A DNA stretch of 64,000 nucleotides from Methylobacterium sp. J-048 (GTDB lineage: Bacteria > Pseudomonadota > Alphaproteobacteria > Rhizobiales > Beijerinckiaceae): positions 60,184-124,183 of the forward strand of contig NZ_JAKSYL010000105.1 of assembly GCF_022829515.1 (NCBI RefSeq), read 5' to 3'. The translations under genes were made by a program, and so were the position numbers. Numbering within the stretch: the stretch's first letter is position 1; each line of letters opens with the position of its first letter. Below, in pieces: positions 8,959-21,162 of this stretch. The notes under the pieces are model-generated. The model made no database searches and was not told the DNA's origin. It worked only from the letters and a program-made list of their open reading frames with translations.

Positions 8959-10260
8959 ATGGCTCACACCGCAGCACCCGCAATCCCGATCCCGTCGGGA
9001 TTCGCCGTCGGAATCCCGCTTCTCGGCGTCGTCCGGGGGCTGGCCAAGGCGCTGTTTGCCGCCTTCATCTTCTTCGCCTGCTTCGCGTTCTCGGAAACCT
9101 CGCCCTACGACGCGGTGGCGATCCCGACGATCCTGCTGTGGCTCTGCCTCGGCGTGCGCCTGCACCGGGGGGCGGTGCCGCTGCTGGCGCTGCTGCTGAT
9201 CTACCTGGGGGCGATCGTCGTCGCCCTGTTCCCGTACCTGAACGAGGAGTTCCCGGTCACCTGGACGATCCAGCTAATCTACCTTGTGATCACCTGCGTG
9301 TTCTTCGCGATGTTCTTCTCGGAGGACACGCACGCCCGGATGGAGCTGGCGCTCAAGGCCTACACGGCGAGCTGCGTGTTCTCGGCGGCGCTCGGCATCG
9401 TCGGCTACCTGCAATGGCTCGGCATCGAGGACCTGTTCTACAAGTACGACCGGGCCTCGGGCACCTTCCAGGACCCGAACGTGTTCGGCTCGTTCCTGAC
9501 TTTGGGTGCCCTCTACCTGATGCACGGGCTGCTCACCGGCTCGGCCCGGCGCCCGCTGCTGTCGCTGGCCGGCCTGCTGATCATCATGGCCGGCATCTTC
9601 CTGTCGTTCTCGCGCGGGTCCTGGGGCGGTAGCGTGGTGGCCGTGCTGCTGATGGTCGGCTCGGTCTATGCCGGCAGCGGCTCCGTCCGGCTGCGCCGCC
9701 GCATCGTGCTCCTGACGCTGGCGACACTGGTGCTCGGCACCATCGCGGTGATCGGCCTCCTGTCGGTCGAGCACGTCCACACGATGTTCGAGACCCGGGC
9801 GGCCCTGGCCCAGGACTACGACCAGGGCGAGACCGGCCGCTTCGGCAATCAGGTCCGGGGCCTCGCGATGCTGCTGGAGCGCCCGTTCGGCATGGGGCCG
9901 ATGCATTGGCGGCTAGTCTTCGGGCTCGAGCCGCACAATTCCTATATCGGCTCGTTTGCCAATGGCGGCTGGCTCGGCGGCGTCGTGTTCGTCGGCTTGG
10001 TGCTGGCCACGAGCTTCGTCGGCTTCCGCCTGCTGGTGCGGCCCTCGCCGGTCCGGGCGCATGCCCAGATCGTCTGGCCGGCGCTCCTGATGTTCTTCCT
10101 GCAGGCGTTCCAGATCGACATCGAGAAGTGGCGCCACGTCTACATGATGCTCGGCATGGTCTGGGCGCTCGAAGCCGCGCGGCTGCGCATGCCCCGGATC
10201 GGCGACATCGGCAGCCCGCGTGCTGGCAAGGTGATCGCGCGCGGCGCCAGGCCCGCTTGA
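8959..10260 (+). CDS. O-antigen ligase/polymerase-like polytopic membrane protein
   Basis: The 433-residue protein is almost entirely hydrophobic, with about ten membrane helices and a larger periplasmic loop in the second half containing ARAALAQDYDQGETGRFGNQ. The motif LSFSRGSWGG (near 213) and the layout match the Wzy_C/O-antigen ligase family, whose members join or polymerise surface polysaccharide on the periplasmic face. No polysaccharide cluster surrounds it, so the substrate is unknown. The next gene, a hybrid kinase, starts 80 bases downstream on the same strand. Confidence 0.75.
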   Translation: MAHTAAPAIPIPSGFAVGIPLLGVVRGLAKALFAAFIFFACFAFSETSPYDAVAIPTILLWLCLGVRLHRGAVPLLALLLIYLGAIVVALFPYLNEEFPVTWTIQLIYLVITCVFFAMFFSEDTHARMELALKAYTASCVFSAALGIVGYLQWLGIEDLFYKYDRASGTFQDPNVFGSFLTLGALYLMHGLLTGSARRPLLSLAGLLIIMAGIFLSFSRGSWGGSVVAVLLMVGSVYAGSGSVRLRRRIVLLTLATLVLGTIAVIGLLSVEHVHTMFETRAALAQDYDQGETGRFGNQVRGLAMLLERPFGMGPMHWRLVFGLEPHNSYIGSFANGGWLGGVVFVGLVLATSFVGFRLLVRPSPVRAHAQIVWPALLMFFLQAFQIDIEKWRHVYMMLGMVWALEAARLRMPRIGDIGSPRAGKVIARGARPA

Positions 10261-10340
10261 AACGCGCTCGCAGCCGGGTCATCGCTCCTGCGAGGACGCT
10301 GGCGATTGCCGAACGGCATATTCGCGCCCGGAGACGGTCG

Positions 10341-13661
<3,321 letters not shown>

Positions 13662-13668
13662 CCCGGCT

Positions 13669-13971
13669 TTACGGCTCCTCCTCCGGGAGCGGATCGCCGG
13701 TCCAGGTGGTCGCGAAGGCGGCGAGCTGGCGGGCATCCGCGAAGGCTGCCACCGTCACATCGCGCTCGGACGGCACCGCCCCCGGATAGGGCGCGAGCAG
13801 GACCCGCACCCGGGCGAGGCGGCCGCCGGGGGCGTTCGCCTCGATCCAGGCCAGCGCGTCGGGGGTGAGACGCTCGGGCCCGTCGAGGGCGCGGGCATCG
13901 GCGCGCAGCACGACCACGTAGGTGCCGAGGCTCGGATCGGCCTGCTGGACCGCTTTGACGATGTCGATCAC
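13669..13971 (-). CDS. Hypothetical protein, 100 residues, coupled to an EthD-like gene
   Basis: This small soluble protein (MIDIVKAVQQADPSLGTYVV) has no recognised motif. Its start overlaps the stop of the upstream EthD-like gene by four bases (ATGA at 13968-13971), a sign of translational coupling and of a real gene. It converges on the hybrid kinase gene with 7 bases between the stop codons. I cannot assign a function. It could be a partner of the EthD-like protein or part of a split dimeric alpha-beta barrel protein. Confidence 0.65.
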   Translation of the reverse strand: MIDIVKAVQQADPSLGTYVVVLRADARALDGPERLTPDALAWIEANAPGGRLARVRVLLAPYPGAVPSERDVTVAAFADARQLAAFATTWTGDPLPEEEP

Positions 13972-14279
13972 GGGCTCTCCGCGAAGTCGTTGATCTGCAC
14001 CTGGGCCTGGGCCGCGGTGAAGTTCGGGATGTCGGCGAAGATCTCCTCGCCGTGGGCCGCCACGGCCTTCTTGAACGCGTCGGCCGATTCGAACGTCAGC
14101 AGCGCCATCACCTGGAACGGGGCCGCACCGCCATCCGGAGTGCCCGCGCCCTTGACCACCTTGGCGTCGTGGAGGCCCAGCGACGACCAGCGCTCGCGCA
14201 CCAGCGGCATGTGGTGCCCGAGATAATAGGCCATGTCGAAATTCGGGCCGGCCGGGTACATCACGCTGACCAGGATCAT
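13968..14279 (-). CDS. EthD family protein (dimeric alpha-beta barrel)
   Basis: The 103-residue protein begins MILVSVMYPAGPNFDMAYYL, followed by GHHMPLVRERW, the EthD family N-terminal pattern (strand, then Y-x(3)-H-x-P). A later PFQVMALLTFESADAFKKA segment fits the second strand-helix of the ferredoxin-like fold. EthD was first met as an accessory protein for ether (ETBE) degradation. Most family members have no defined reaction and may be small monooxygenases, decarboxylases or oligomer scaffolds. It forms a two-gene unit with the overlapping downstream gene. Confidence 0.8.
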   Translation of the reverse strand: MILVSVMYPAGPNFDMAYYLGHHMPLVRERWSSLGLHDAKVVKGAGTPDGGAAPFQVMALLTFESADAFKKAVAAHGEEIFADIPNFTAAQAQVQINDFAESP

Positions 14280-14331
14280 AGCTTCATCCTCCCTGTTGCG
14301 GCCCCCAGGTCGCCGGGGTGCCGGTGGAACC

Positions 14332-15663
14332 TCAGTGTAACTTCACCCGCGATTCGGTGCGGCGGGTGAGCGCCCGGGCTAGCGCGTCGAGCGCGGTCTT
14401 GACGGTGCCGTGGAGCGCCCGCTCGTGCATCTTGTAGAGCGAGCGATACATCATCCGGGCGAACAGCCCGGCGATCAGCATGTTCTTGCCCCGGACGAAG
14501 CCCATGAGGCTGCCCACCGTCGAGTACTCGCCGAGCGACACCAGCGAGCCGAAATCCTTGTACTTGAACGGCTTCAGGGGCTTGCCGTCGATCTTGGCCT
14601 GGATCTGGCCGATCAGGTGGCTGGCCTGCTGGTGGGCGGCCTGGGCCCGGGGCGGCACCGGCCTGTCCGAGCCGGCCTCGACCAGGTAGGCGCAGTCGCC
14701 CATCGCGAAGATGTCGGCGTCGCGGGTGGTCTGCAGGGTCGGGGCGACCACCAGCTGGTTGGTCCGCGTGGTCTCGAGACCGCCGATGCCCTGCAGGAAC
14801 GGCGGCGCCTTCACGCCCGCCGCCCAGACTACCAGTTCCGACGGGATGAAGGTGCCGTCGGCGAGCTGCACGCCGTCGGCCCGCACCTCGGTCACCCGCG
14901 CCTTCACGCGGACATCGACCCCGATCTTGTTCAGGAGCTGCATCACCTCCACCGAGAGCCGCTGCGGCACCGCCGGCAGGATCCGCTCGGCCGCCTCGAC
15001 CAGGGTGATGCGGATGTCCTTGCTGGGATCGATCCGATCGAGGCCGGTGGCGACCACGTGCCGGAAGGTCCGGTGCAGCTCGGCGGCGAGCTCGGTGCCG
15101 GTGGCGCCGGCGCCGATCACCGTGACGTGGAGCTGGCCCGGACGGACCGGCCCGGCCTGGGTATGGGCCCGCAGGGATGCGTTGACGAGGCGCTGGTGGA
15201 AGCGCACCGCCTGGTCCTGGGTGTCCAGCGCGATGGCGTGCTCGGCGACGCCCGGCGTCCCGAAATCGTTGGTGGTCGAGCCCACCGCCATCACCAGGGT
15301 GTCGTAGGGGACCGAGCGCTCCGGCGTGACCTCACGCCCCTCGGGATCGTGGCTCGCCGCGAGCCGGATCGTGCGCGCCTCCCGGTCGAGCCCGGTCATG
15401 CTGCCGATTCGGTAGCGGAACCCGTGCATGTGGGCGTGGTGCAGGTAATCGACGGCGTGGTGGCCGATATCGAGGCTGCCGGCCGCGACCTCGTGCAGCA
15501 GCGGCTTCCAGATATGCGTGCGGGCGCGGTCGACCAGGGTGATGTGCGCCCGCTTGCCGCGCCCCAGCTTGTCGCCGAGCTTCGTCACCAACTGGAGCCC
15601 CGCGGCCCCGCCGCCGACCACGACGACGCGATGCAGGCCGGACTCGTTATCGTCGGGTACCAT
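14332..15663 (-). CDS. ndh: Type II NADH dehydrogenase (NDH-2), FAD-dependent
   Basis: The 443-residue flavoprotein has two dinucleotide-binding folds: VVVGGGAAGLQLVTKL near the N-terminus for FAD and VTVIGAGATGTELAAEL near 170 for NADH. Motifs THIWKPLLHEVAAGSLD, VWAAGVKAPPFL and DIFAMGDCAYL are characteristic of single-subunit NADH:quinone oxidoreductases. They pass electrons from NADH to membrane quinone without pumping protons. A C-terminal amphipathic region (MGFVRGKNMLIAGLFARMMY) probably docks on the membrane. An alternative GTG start lies two codons upstream at 15669; the ATG has AAGG at a suitable distance. Confidence 0.92.
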   Translation of the reverse strand: MVPDDNESGLHRVVVVGGGAAGLQLVTKLGDKLGRGKRAHITLVDRARTHIWKPLLHEVAAGSLDIGHHAVDYLHHAHMHGFRYRIGSMTGLDREARTIRLAASHDPEGREVTPERSVPYDTLVMAVGSTTNDFGTPGVAEHAIALDTQDQAVRFHQRLVNASLRAHTQAGPVRPGQLHVTVIGAGATGTELAAELHRTFRHVVATGLDRIDPSKDIRITLVEAAERILPAVPQRLSVEVMQLLNKIGVDVRVKARVTEVRADGVQLADGTFIPSELVVWAAGVKAPPFLQGIGGLETTRTNQLVVAPTLQTTRDADIFAMGDCAYLVEAGSDRPVPPRAQAAHQQASHLIGQIQAKIDGKPLKPFKYKDFGSLVSLGEYSTVGSLMGFVRGKNMLIAGLFARMMYRSLYKMHERALHGTVKTALDALARALTRRTESRVKLH

Positions 15664-15815
15664 CGACACCCTTTCTCCCCACGGGCCGGACTTGGCGCCC
15701 CGGCCGGATTAAACGCCTCGGACGCCCGCTTGCCACATCTACCCGCCAAGAGCACGTCCGATCCGAGCACGCCCGCATCCGCGCACGCGCGACCGGTGCA
15801 CGCACGCGGCGTGCC

Positions 15816-16463
15816 TCAGGCGGCGGGGGCTCCGGGCTGGCGCAGGGGATGCGCCTCGGCGACTTCCGGGAGGGCGAGGCAGGCCTCGGCGATCCGGGCG
15901 ACCGTCGGGTAGGCGGCCGTGTCGACCCCGAAGATGCCGGTCCCGACCCAGAGGCTGACGAGGCACAGGTCGGCGTGGCTTACCGCGTCGCCCTGGCAGA
16001 AGCGGCCGGTCCCCGGCTCGGTGGAAAGCCGGGTCTCGAGGGTCTTCAGCCCGGTCTCGAAGGCGTTGCAGAGGAAAGCGAGCATCCGCTCCCGGGGCAG
16101 CCCGTATTCCTCCATCAGGAAGGTGCGCACCCGCGGCACGTAGAGCGGGTGCGTGTCGCAAGCGACGACCTGGGCCAGCGAGCGCGCCCGGGCCCGCGCC
16201 CGGGGCTCCTCGGGCAGCAGGCGCACGCCGCCCCGCGTCTCTTCCAGGTAGTCGAGGATCGCCAGGGACTGGGTCAGCGGCGGCCCGTCGCCGTCGAACA
16301 GGGCCGGCACCGCGCCCTGCGGATTGATCCTGCGGAACTCCGGCTTGTGCTGGTCGCCCGCATCGAGGTCGATGAAGGTCTCCTCGTAGGCGAGGCCCTT
16401 CAGCTTCAGGGCGATCCGGACCCGGAAGGCGGCGGCCGAGCGCCAGTTGCCGTACATGTGCAT
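15816..16463 (-). CDS. Glutathione S-transferase, maleylacetoacetate isomerase (zeta) type
   Basis: The start at 16463 (MHMYGNWRSAAAFRVRIAL) places the thioredoxin-like fold at the N-terminus, as in GST proteins, and gives 215 residues. A glutathione-binding QGAVPALFDGDG...TQSLAILDYLEE pattern and the helical C-terminal domain with GDAVSHADLCLVS match the maleylacetoacetate isomerase/zeta GST family. Zeta enzymes normally carry Ser-Ser-Cys at the first helix. Here it is SAAAFRV, so isomerase activity is doubtful and a general GST is possible. No tyrosine-degradation gene is adjacent. Confidence 0.8.
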   Translation of the reverse strand: MHMYGNWRSAAAFRVRIALKLKGLAYEETFIDLDAGDQHKPEFRRINPQGAVPALFDGDGPPLTQSLAILDYLEETRGGVRLLPEEPRARARARSLAQVVACDTHPLYVPRVRTFLMEEYGLPRERMLAFLCNAFETGLKTLETRLSTEPGTGRFCQGDAVSHADLCLVSLWVGTGIFGVDTAAYPTVARIAEACLALPEVAEAHPLRQPGAPAA

Positions 16464-16568
16464 GAGAGAGGTTCCGACCTGCGGTGTCTTCGGTGCGCGT
16501 GACGCGCGCGAGGACATCGCAGTTCGTCGCCCGCGGCAAGCCGCGATGGCCGGGAGGGCGTCACGCCG

Positions 16569-17474
16569 CTACGAGCGAGGCGACTGCTTTCCGACGGATG
16601 CCGGCGCCGGAGCGGCGGCCTTGCCCTTGCCCTTGCGAGAGTAGGGGAAGTTGTCGGGATAGCGCATCCGCACCGCGATCCTCGACGGGGCGTTGGAGGC
16701 TTCGACGCGCGATCCCGCCGGCTCGGGCCGTCGTTCGTCGTATAACGGTACCGTGGGCTGCACGACCCCACGGTCGGCGACGCACCATCTCGCCGCCGCC
16801 GCCGCATGGATCCTGGCCGTGTGCAACACAGGAACCGGTTTCGGCTTGTTGAACGCCAGGGCGATTTCCGGCGAGGCGACGACGATCCCGTCGACGTTCT
16901 GCGCTTCAAAGTCGGACAGGATCTGCATGTAGGTTTCGGCTTCGAGTGCCGTTCCCTCGCCATTGTAGATTCGATTGCAGATCGAATAATCGATATTGAC
17001 CCACAGGCTCTCATTCGGAAGCACGACGTCGATTCCGCGCGATCCTTGGATGAGGTCCCGATAATAGGGGCTGCGCATCGTCACCGAGGTCCCGATGAAA
17101 CCGATCGTCTTCAGGGACAGACGCCGGATCTCGTCGGCCACCGCATCGCGGAGCTGGATCACCGGCACGCCGAAATGAATCGCTTCCCGCTCCAGGGCGC
17201 AGTGAAGCGTATCACTGGCGATCATCAGTCCGTCGATGCCCTCGCGGAGAAGGTTGGCGGTGGCCTCCTCGATCCGATGAGCGATCGAGGACCACCCGTC
17301 TTCTGACAGAAGATGAACGATCGTGTCCGGATCGAAGCTCCACATGACGATGTCCGCGGCGCGGTGGTTGCGGGTTAAATACAGCACCTCACGATTGATC
17401 ATCTCGTGATATCCGATCGTTGAAGATCGGCTTAGTCCGCCGAGGACGCCCAATTTTCGTAAGGCGGCAGTCAT
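16569..17474 (-). CDS. Aspartate/glutamate racemase family protein lacking both catalytic cysteines
   Basis: The 301-residue protein opens LGVLGGLSRSSTIGYHEMIN, the racemase family pattern. Its two halves each have the racemase fold, with IGFIGTSVTMRSPYYRDLI opening the second. The first active-site loop, usually C-N-T-x-H, reads ASDTLH (86-91). The second, usually G-C-T-E, reads ASPEI (200-204). Both expected cysteines are serines here, and C92 is the only cysteine close to a loop. A C-terminal tail of about 70 residues, ending in a Lys/Ala/Pro-rich stretch, exceeds the usual family length. The start has GGGGAG upstream. It may be an inactive binding protein or use different chemistry. It faces an AT-rich gene-free region. 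Confidence 0.8.
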   Translation of the reverse strand: MTAALRKLGVLGGLSRSSTIGYHEMINREVLYLTRNHRAADIVMWSFDPDTIVHLLSEDGWSSIAHRIEEATANLLREGIDGLMIASDTLHCALEREAIHFGVPVIQLRDAVADEIRRLSLKTIGFIGTSVTMRSPYYRDLIQGSRGIDVVLPNESLWVNIDYSICNRIYNGEGTALEAETYMQILSDFEAQNVDGIVVASPEIALAFNKPKPVPVLHTARIHAAAAARWCVADRGVVQPTVPLYDERRPEPAGSRVEASNAPSRIAVRMRYPDNFPYSRKGKGKAAAPAPASVGKQSPRS

Positions 17475-17887
17475 TTTGCGCTCCCCTTTTCAGCGTCATC
17501 ACGACTGAACTGTCATCCAGGGTGAATGGCGCCTGGATACGCTGGAACAGGTGCGGTGCATCGATCGTATCGGGTCGATGACGATAGAGAGGCTTGCAAA
17601 GCACGGAAGCGGTGCCGGACGTGAATTCGCCTATGATCCGCGACCGGAATGCCGGCGCTCCGAGCTCGATATCTCCAATGCTGGACCGAAGTTCCGGCTT
17701 TGAGTCGCGCGTAAAACTCTCTGTCGAGCTGTCGTTTCGAGGCCGTGCTACGGCCTCGAAGGCTTGCTGACGCACGGAAGACTGCTAACCGGCTCTTCCC
17801 ACGATGAGCCGTAGCGCATTGGGCGGCTGCGGCCTGCTCACAATGGTCCAAGGTCGAAAAAAATCAAAGAATTTATTTCTGATTATG

Positions 17888-17901
17888 TCTCCCGTGGGAG
17901 A
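17888..17901. promoter_or_regulatory. Perfect palindrome TCTCCCGTGGGAGA
   Basis: The inverted repeat has 6-base arms TCTCCC and GGGAGA around a GT centre. It stands in an AT-rich segment between divergent genes, as expected of a dimeric regulator binding site. No matching regulator gene is adjacent and the factor is unknown. Confidence 0.35.
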
Positions 17902-18035
17902 TCAGGTTAGATATCCAGGTCTTTCGGAGTGGCACGTTCTTTGTAGGGAGCGAATGCGAGAGATGGCGTCGCGTCACAACTCGATATAATTCTCGTGTCA
18001 TTTTTCGTGAAATAGTTTCGCTTTTTCCGGGCATT

Positions 18036-18049
18036 TCACAATCTTGTGA
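18036..18049. promoter_or_regulatory. Perfect palindrome TCACAATCTTGTGA
   Basis: Six-base arms TCACAA and TTGTGA flank TC. This is the inverse orientation of a Crp box (TGTGA-N6-TCACA), so Crp is not implied. It lies within the same AT-rich segment as the palindrome at 17888 and could serve moaB or the racemase gene. Confidence 0.3.
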
Positions 18050-18361
18050 TCATTTATCGGATGTCGATTTGAATATGATATTTTCATTTTAAAGAGATCT
18101 TTTCAGGTGTCGCGCCGCCCATGTTCCGGGATGTCAGCGCGTCTGGTCCGGTACACGTCGTTGCGGTGTCCGAGAGGGCGGCCTGAGACCAGCCTTCGGG
18201 GAGGGTCGCGGAACCGGTCGGACGGCGTCGGAGATCCGGTCCCGGTTCGGCTCCACGACCCGCCTGTCTCGACGGGACCCGGGGCCGGGGCGACAGCCCG
18301 AGGGGGCGACAAAGGAGGGCCGCCGACCCATATCCCGGGTCTGTCTTGGAGAGCCCTCACG

Positions 18362-18919
18362 ATGGCCGATCAGCCTGAGCTACGCCGCTTCATCCCCCTC
18401 GGGATCGCGGTGCTCACCGTCTCGGATACCCGCCGGATCGCGGACGACCGCTCGGGCGACACCCTGAGCCAGCGCCTCACCGAGGCCGGCCACCGGCTGG
18501 CGGCGCGGGCGATCGTGCCGGACGAGGTCCCGGCGATCCGCACGCAGGTCGAGGCGTGGTTGCGCGATCCGGCGGTCGACGTGGTGATCAGCACCGGCGG
18601 CACCGGCTTCACCGGTCGCGACGTGACTCCGGAGGCGCTGGAGCCGCTGTTCGAGAAGCGGATGGACGGCTTTTCCGCGGTGTTCCACCGGATCTCGTAC
18701 GACAAGATCGGCACCTCGACCCTGCAATCCCGGGCCACCGCCGGGGTCGCGCAGGCGACCTACGTGTTCGTGCTCCCGGGCTCGCCCGGGGCGTGCCGGG
18801 ATGCCTGGGACGGCATCCTGGCCCAGCAGCTCGATTACCGGCACCGGCCCTGCAACTTCGTCGAGATCATGCCGCGGCTCGACGAGCACCTCCGGCGGGG
18901 CGCCAGCATCACGGCGTGA
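18362..18919 (+). CDS. moaB: Molybdenum cofactor biosynthesis protein B
   Basis: This 185-residue MoaB/MogA-family protein carries ISTGGTGFTGRDVTPEAL (about 78-95) and FVLPGSPGACRDAW (about 138-151), the molybdopterin-binding and adenylation loops. It acts at the molybdopterin adenylylation step that precedes molybdate insertion. The frame extends upstream to 18107, but homology (LGIAVLTVSDTR) begins just after the ATG at 18362. The 3' end overlaps the convergent permease gene by 11 bases. Methylotrophs need molybdenum cofactor for formate dehydrogenase, but no molybdoenzyme is nearby. Confidence 0.92.
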   Translation: MADQPELRRFIPLGIAVLTVSDTRRIADDRSGDTLSQRLTEAGHRLAARAIVPDEVPAIRTQVEAWLRDPAVDVVISTGGTGFTGRDVTPEALEPLFEKRMDGFSAVFHRISYDKIGTSTLQSRATAGVAQATYVFVLPGSPGACRDAWDGILAQQLDYRHRPCNFVEIMPRLDEHLRRGASITA

Positions 18920-20363
18920 CCGCGTTGCCGTCCTTGCGGCGCAGGACCGAGTGCTTGCGGCCGTAGAAAAAATAAACGACCAGGCCGATCGCCATCCAGA
19001 TCACGAGGCGCAGCCAGGTATCGAGGGGCAGCCCGGCCATCAGCAGCAGGCAGAACAGGATGCCGAGGATCGGCACCACCGGCACCGCCGGCACCCGGAA
19101 CGGGCGCTTCATGTGGCGTTCGCTCCGTCGCAGATAGATCACCGAGCCGCAGACCAGGATGAAGGCCGCCAGTGTCCCAATACTGACCATCTCACCGAGG
19201 ATGTTGATCGGCACCAGAGCCGCCACCACGGCGACCACGGCCCCGATCAGCATCTGGCTGCGATAGGGCGTCTGGTAGGTCGGGTGGACATGGGCGAACA
19301 GCTTCGGCAGCAGCCCGTCATTGGCCATGGTGAAGAAGATCCGGCTCTGGCCGTAGAGCAGCACCAGGATCACCGTGGTCAGGCCGGTGATCGCCCCGAG
19401 CTTGATCAGCACGGCGAACCAGCCGATGCCGATCGCGTCGACGCCCTTGGCGATCGGATCGGGGACGTTCAGGTCCTTGTAGGGCACCAGCCCGGTCAGG
19501 ACCGCGGCCACGAGCACGTACAGGATCGTGCACACGATCAGCGAGCCGAGGATGCCGATCGGCATGTCCTTCTGCGGCTTGCGCGCCTCCTGGGCGGCGG
19601 TGGAGACCGCGTCGAAGCCGATGAAGGCGAAGAACACCACGCCGGCCCCGCGCAGGATGCCGCTGTAGCCGTATTGCCCGAAGCTGCCCTCGTTCGGCGG
19701 GATCAGCGGGCTCCAATGCGCCGTGTCGACATGGCCCCAGCCGAGGGCGATGAAGGCGACCACCACGGTGAGCTTGACCGCCACCATAATGTTGTTGAAC
19801 CGCGCCGATTCCTTGGTGCCGCGGATCAGCAGGAGCGTGATCAGGGCCACGATCACCACGGCCGGCAGGTTGAACAGGGCGGTGCCGCCGCCGTCGATCG
19901 CCGTGCCCGGCGCGTGCGCGAACCGGGCCGGGATCACTATGCCAACATCCTTCAAGAGGCTCGTGACGTACCCCGACCAGCCCACCGCCACCGTGGCCGC
20001 GCCCATGGCGTATTCGAGGATCAGGTCCCAGCCGATCAGCCAGGCGAAGAACTCGCCGAGCGTCGCGTAGGTGTAGGTGTAGCTCGACCCGGCCACGGGG
20101 ATCAGCGCGGCCATCTCGGAATAGCACAGCCCGACGAACGCGCAGGCGATGCCGCCGAGCACGAAGGACAGCATGATGCCGGGCCCGGCATATTGTGCGG
20201 CTGCCGTGCCGGTGAGCACGAAGATGCCGGCGCCGATGATCGCCCCGATGCCCATGGCGGTGATCGAGAGCGCGCCGAGCGATTTCGAGAGCTGTTCCTC
20301 GCCCTCGCCACTCTTCAGGATGTCGTCGACGGACTTCCGCCCCATCAGGCCCGAGGAGTCCAT
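18909..20363 (-). CDS. APC-family amino acid permease (cationic amino acid transporter type)
   Basis: The 484-residue polytopic protein has about twelve to fourteen membrane helices. Near the N-terminus, LGALSITAMGIGAIIGAGIFVLTG is the APC family signature for the first unwound helix. GSSYTYTYATLGEFFAWLIGWDLILEY is typical of the CAT subgroup. The chosen ATG (MDSSGLMGRKSVDD) has AGGAAGGA seven bases upstream; the frame is open for 18 more codons. The soluble N-terminus (KSVDDILKSGEGEEQLSKSL) matches YhdG/CAT-like carriers. The substrate cannot be read from sequence. Confidence 0.9.
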   Translation of the reverse strand: MDSSGLMGRKSVDDILKSGEGEEQLSKSLGALSITAMGIGAIIGAGIFVLTGTAAAQYAGPGIMLSFVLGGIACAFVGLCYSEMAALIPVAGSSYTYTYATLGEFFAWLIGWDLILEYAMGAATVAVGWSGYVTSLLKDVGIVIPARFAHAPGTAIDGGGTALFNLPAVVIVALITLLLIRGTKESARFNNIMVAVKLTVVVAFIALGWGHVDTAHWSPLIPPNEGSFGQYGYSGILRGAGVVFFAFIGFDAVSTAAQEARKPQKDMPIGILGSLIVCTILYVLVAAVLTGLVPYKDLNVPDPIAKGVDAIGIGWFAVLIKLGAITGLTTVILVLLYGQSRIFFTMANDGLLPKLFAHVHPTYQTPYRSQMLIGAVVAVVAALVPINILGEMVSIGTLAAFILVCGSVIYLRRSERHMKRPFRVPAVPVVPILGILFCLLLMAGLPLDTWLRLVIWMAIGLVVYFFYGRKHSVLRRKDGNAVTP

Positions 20364-20501
20364 CAGCGTATCCTTCCTCGCCGCGCCACGGGAGCGGCGC
20401 TCGGCTACAACCTCCAATTCAGCAAGTTTCCTGCCATCACGCCAGAAATTTCGGCGGATATTCAGTCGATATCACTCAGTCGAGTTGCGACATTCTGTCG
20501 A

Positions 20502-21032
20502 TCAGGGCCTGTCGATCCGGGCAATCAGCGGCCGGACCTTGAGGCGCGGCGCGAACACGGCGCCGGCCCGCAGCGCCTCCCGCCGCACCACGTCGCCGGC
20601 CCGCGCCTGCCTGGCGCCCAGGAAGGCCTCGATCCGGCCGACGAGGCGGCCGCTCCAGCCCGCGGCCGGGCGGTGCAGGCGGCCGAGCCCGGTCTCCGGC
20701 CGGGCGGTGCCGACGAAGCGGTCGAGGGTCCGGATCCAGCCCTCGGCCGGGACATCGCCCGCCTCCAGGCACAGCACCCAGTCCCGCCGGGCCTCCGCGG
20801 CGCCCGCCCCGTAGGGGTTCCCGCCCCGGTGAAGCACCAGCACCGCCCCCGTCGCGTCCGCGATGGCGGCCGCCGCCTCGCTCTCTCGGCCGGTCACGAT
20901 CACGGCGTCGCCGACCAGGCCGCCGGCCACGCCCGACACCAGCACGCTGAGCGTGTCGGCCAGGCGATCGATCGCATCCGGATCGGCCGGGTCGGCCAGG
21001 TAGGTCACCGCGGAGAGCATGTGCGCGCCCAT
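20502..21032 (-). CDS. Glycosyltransferase-like (GT-A fold) short protein
   Basis: This 176-residue protein (start MGAHMLSAVTYLADPADPDA; a second ATG four codons on) resembles the N-terminal nucleotide-sugar domain of family 2 glycosyltransferases: strand LSAVTYL, then GGNPYGAGAAEARRDWVLCLEAGDVPAEGW near 70-105. The usual Asp-x-Asp metal site is replaced by LEAGD, so transferase activity is uncertain. A helical C-terminal part follows. It lies 138 bases upstream of the permease gene on the same strand and is divergent from the radical SAM gene. Confidence 0.65.
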   Translation of the reverse strand: MGAHMLSAVTYLADPADPDAIDRLADTLSVLVSGVAGGLVGDAVIVTGRESEAAAAIADATGAVLVLHRGGNPYGAGAAEARRDWVLCLEAGDVPAEGWIRTLDRFVGTARPETGLGRLHRPAAGWSGRLVGRIEAFLGARQARAGDVVRREALRAGAVFAPRLKVRPLIARIDRP

Positions 21033-21162
21033 AGACGATTTTGCGCAGCGGTAAACCAGGGCGCGATGTCTCGACCGGGCTCGGCGGCGTTTGCCTGAAA
21101 TTGAGGCGTTGGCGGATCTCTTGTTCGCGCTATGTTCCAGGTGAAACACGGGGCGGGGCGCG

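Larger units (their letters stand above)
17475..18361. other. Long gene-poor interval with an AT-rich core
   Basis: No convincing gene lies in these 887 bases. Open frames at 17389-17775 and 17513-17851 on the minus strand have no recognisable motif and the first runs into the racemase gene out of frame. The stretch from about 17850 to 18110 is clearly richer in A/T than its surroundings and contains two perfect palindromes, at 17888-17901 and 18036-18049. It separates the racemase gene (minus strand) from moaB (plus strand), so it holds both promoters and perhaps operator sites. Confidence 0.6.

Noticed and set aside
17389..17775. Minus-strand frame of 128 codons upstream of the racemase gene
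   Set aside because: It overlaps the racemase start in another frame, has no motif and unlikely composition, so it is treated as chance.
18036..18049. Crp binding site
   Set aside because: The half-sites are in inverse order (TCACAA...TTGTGA) to a Crp box, so the palindrome is kept without a named factor.
18107..18361. Upstream extension of moaB
   Set aside because: The added residues are Arg/Pro/Gly-rich without homology; the family N-terminus begins just after 18362.
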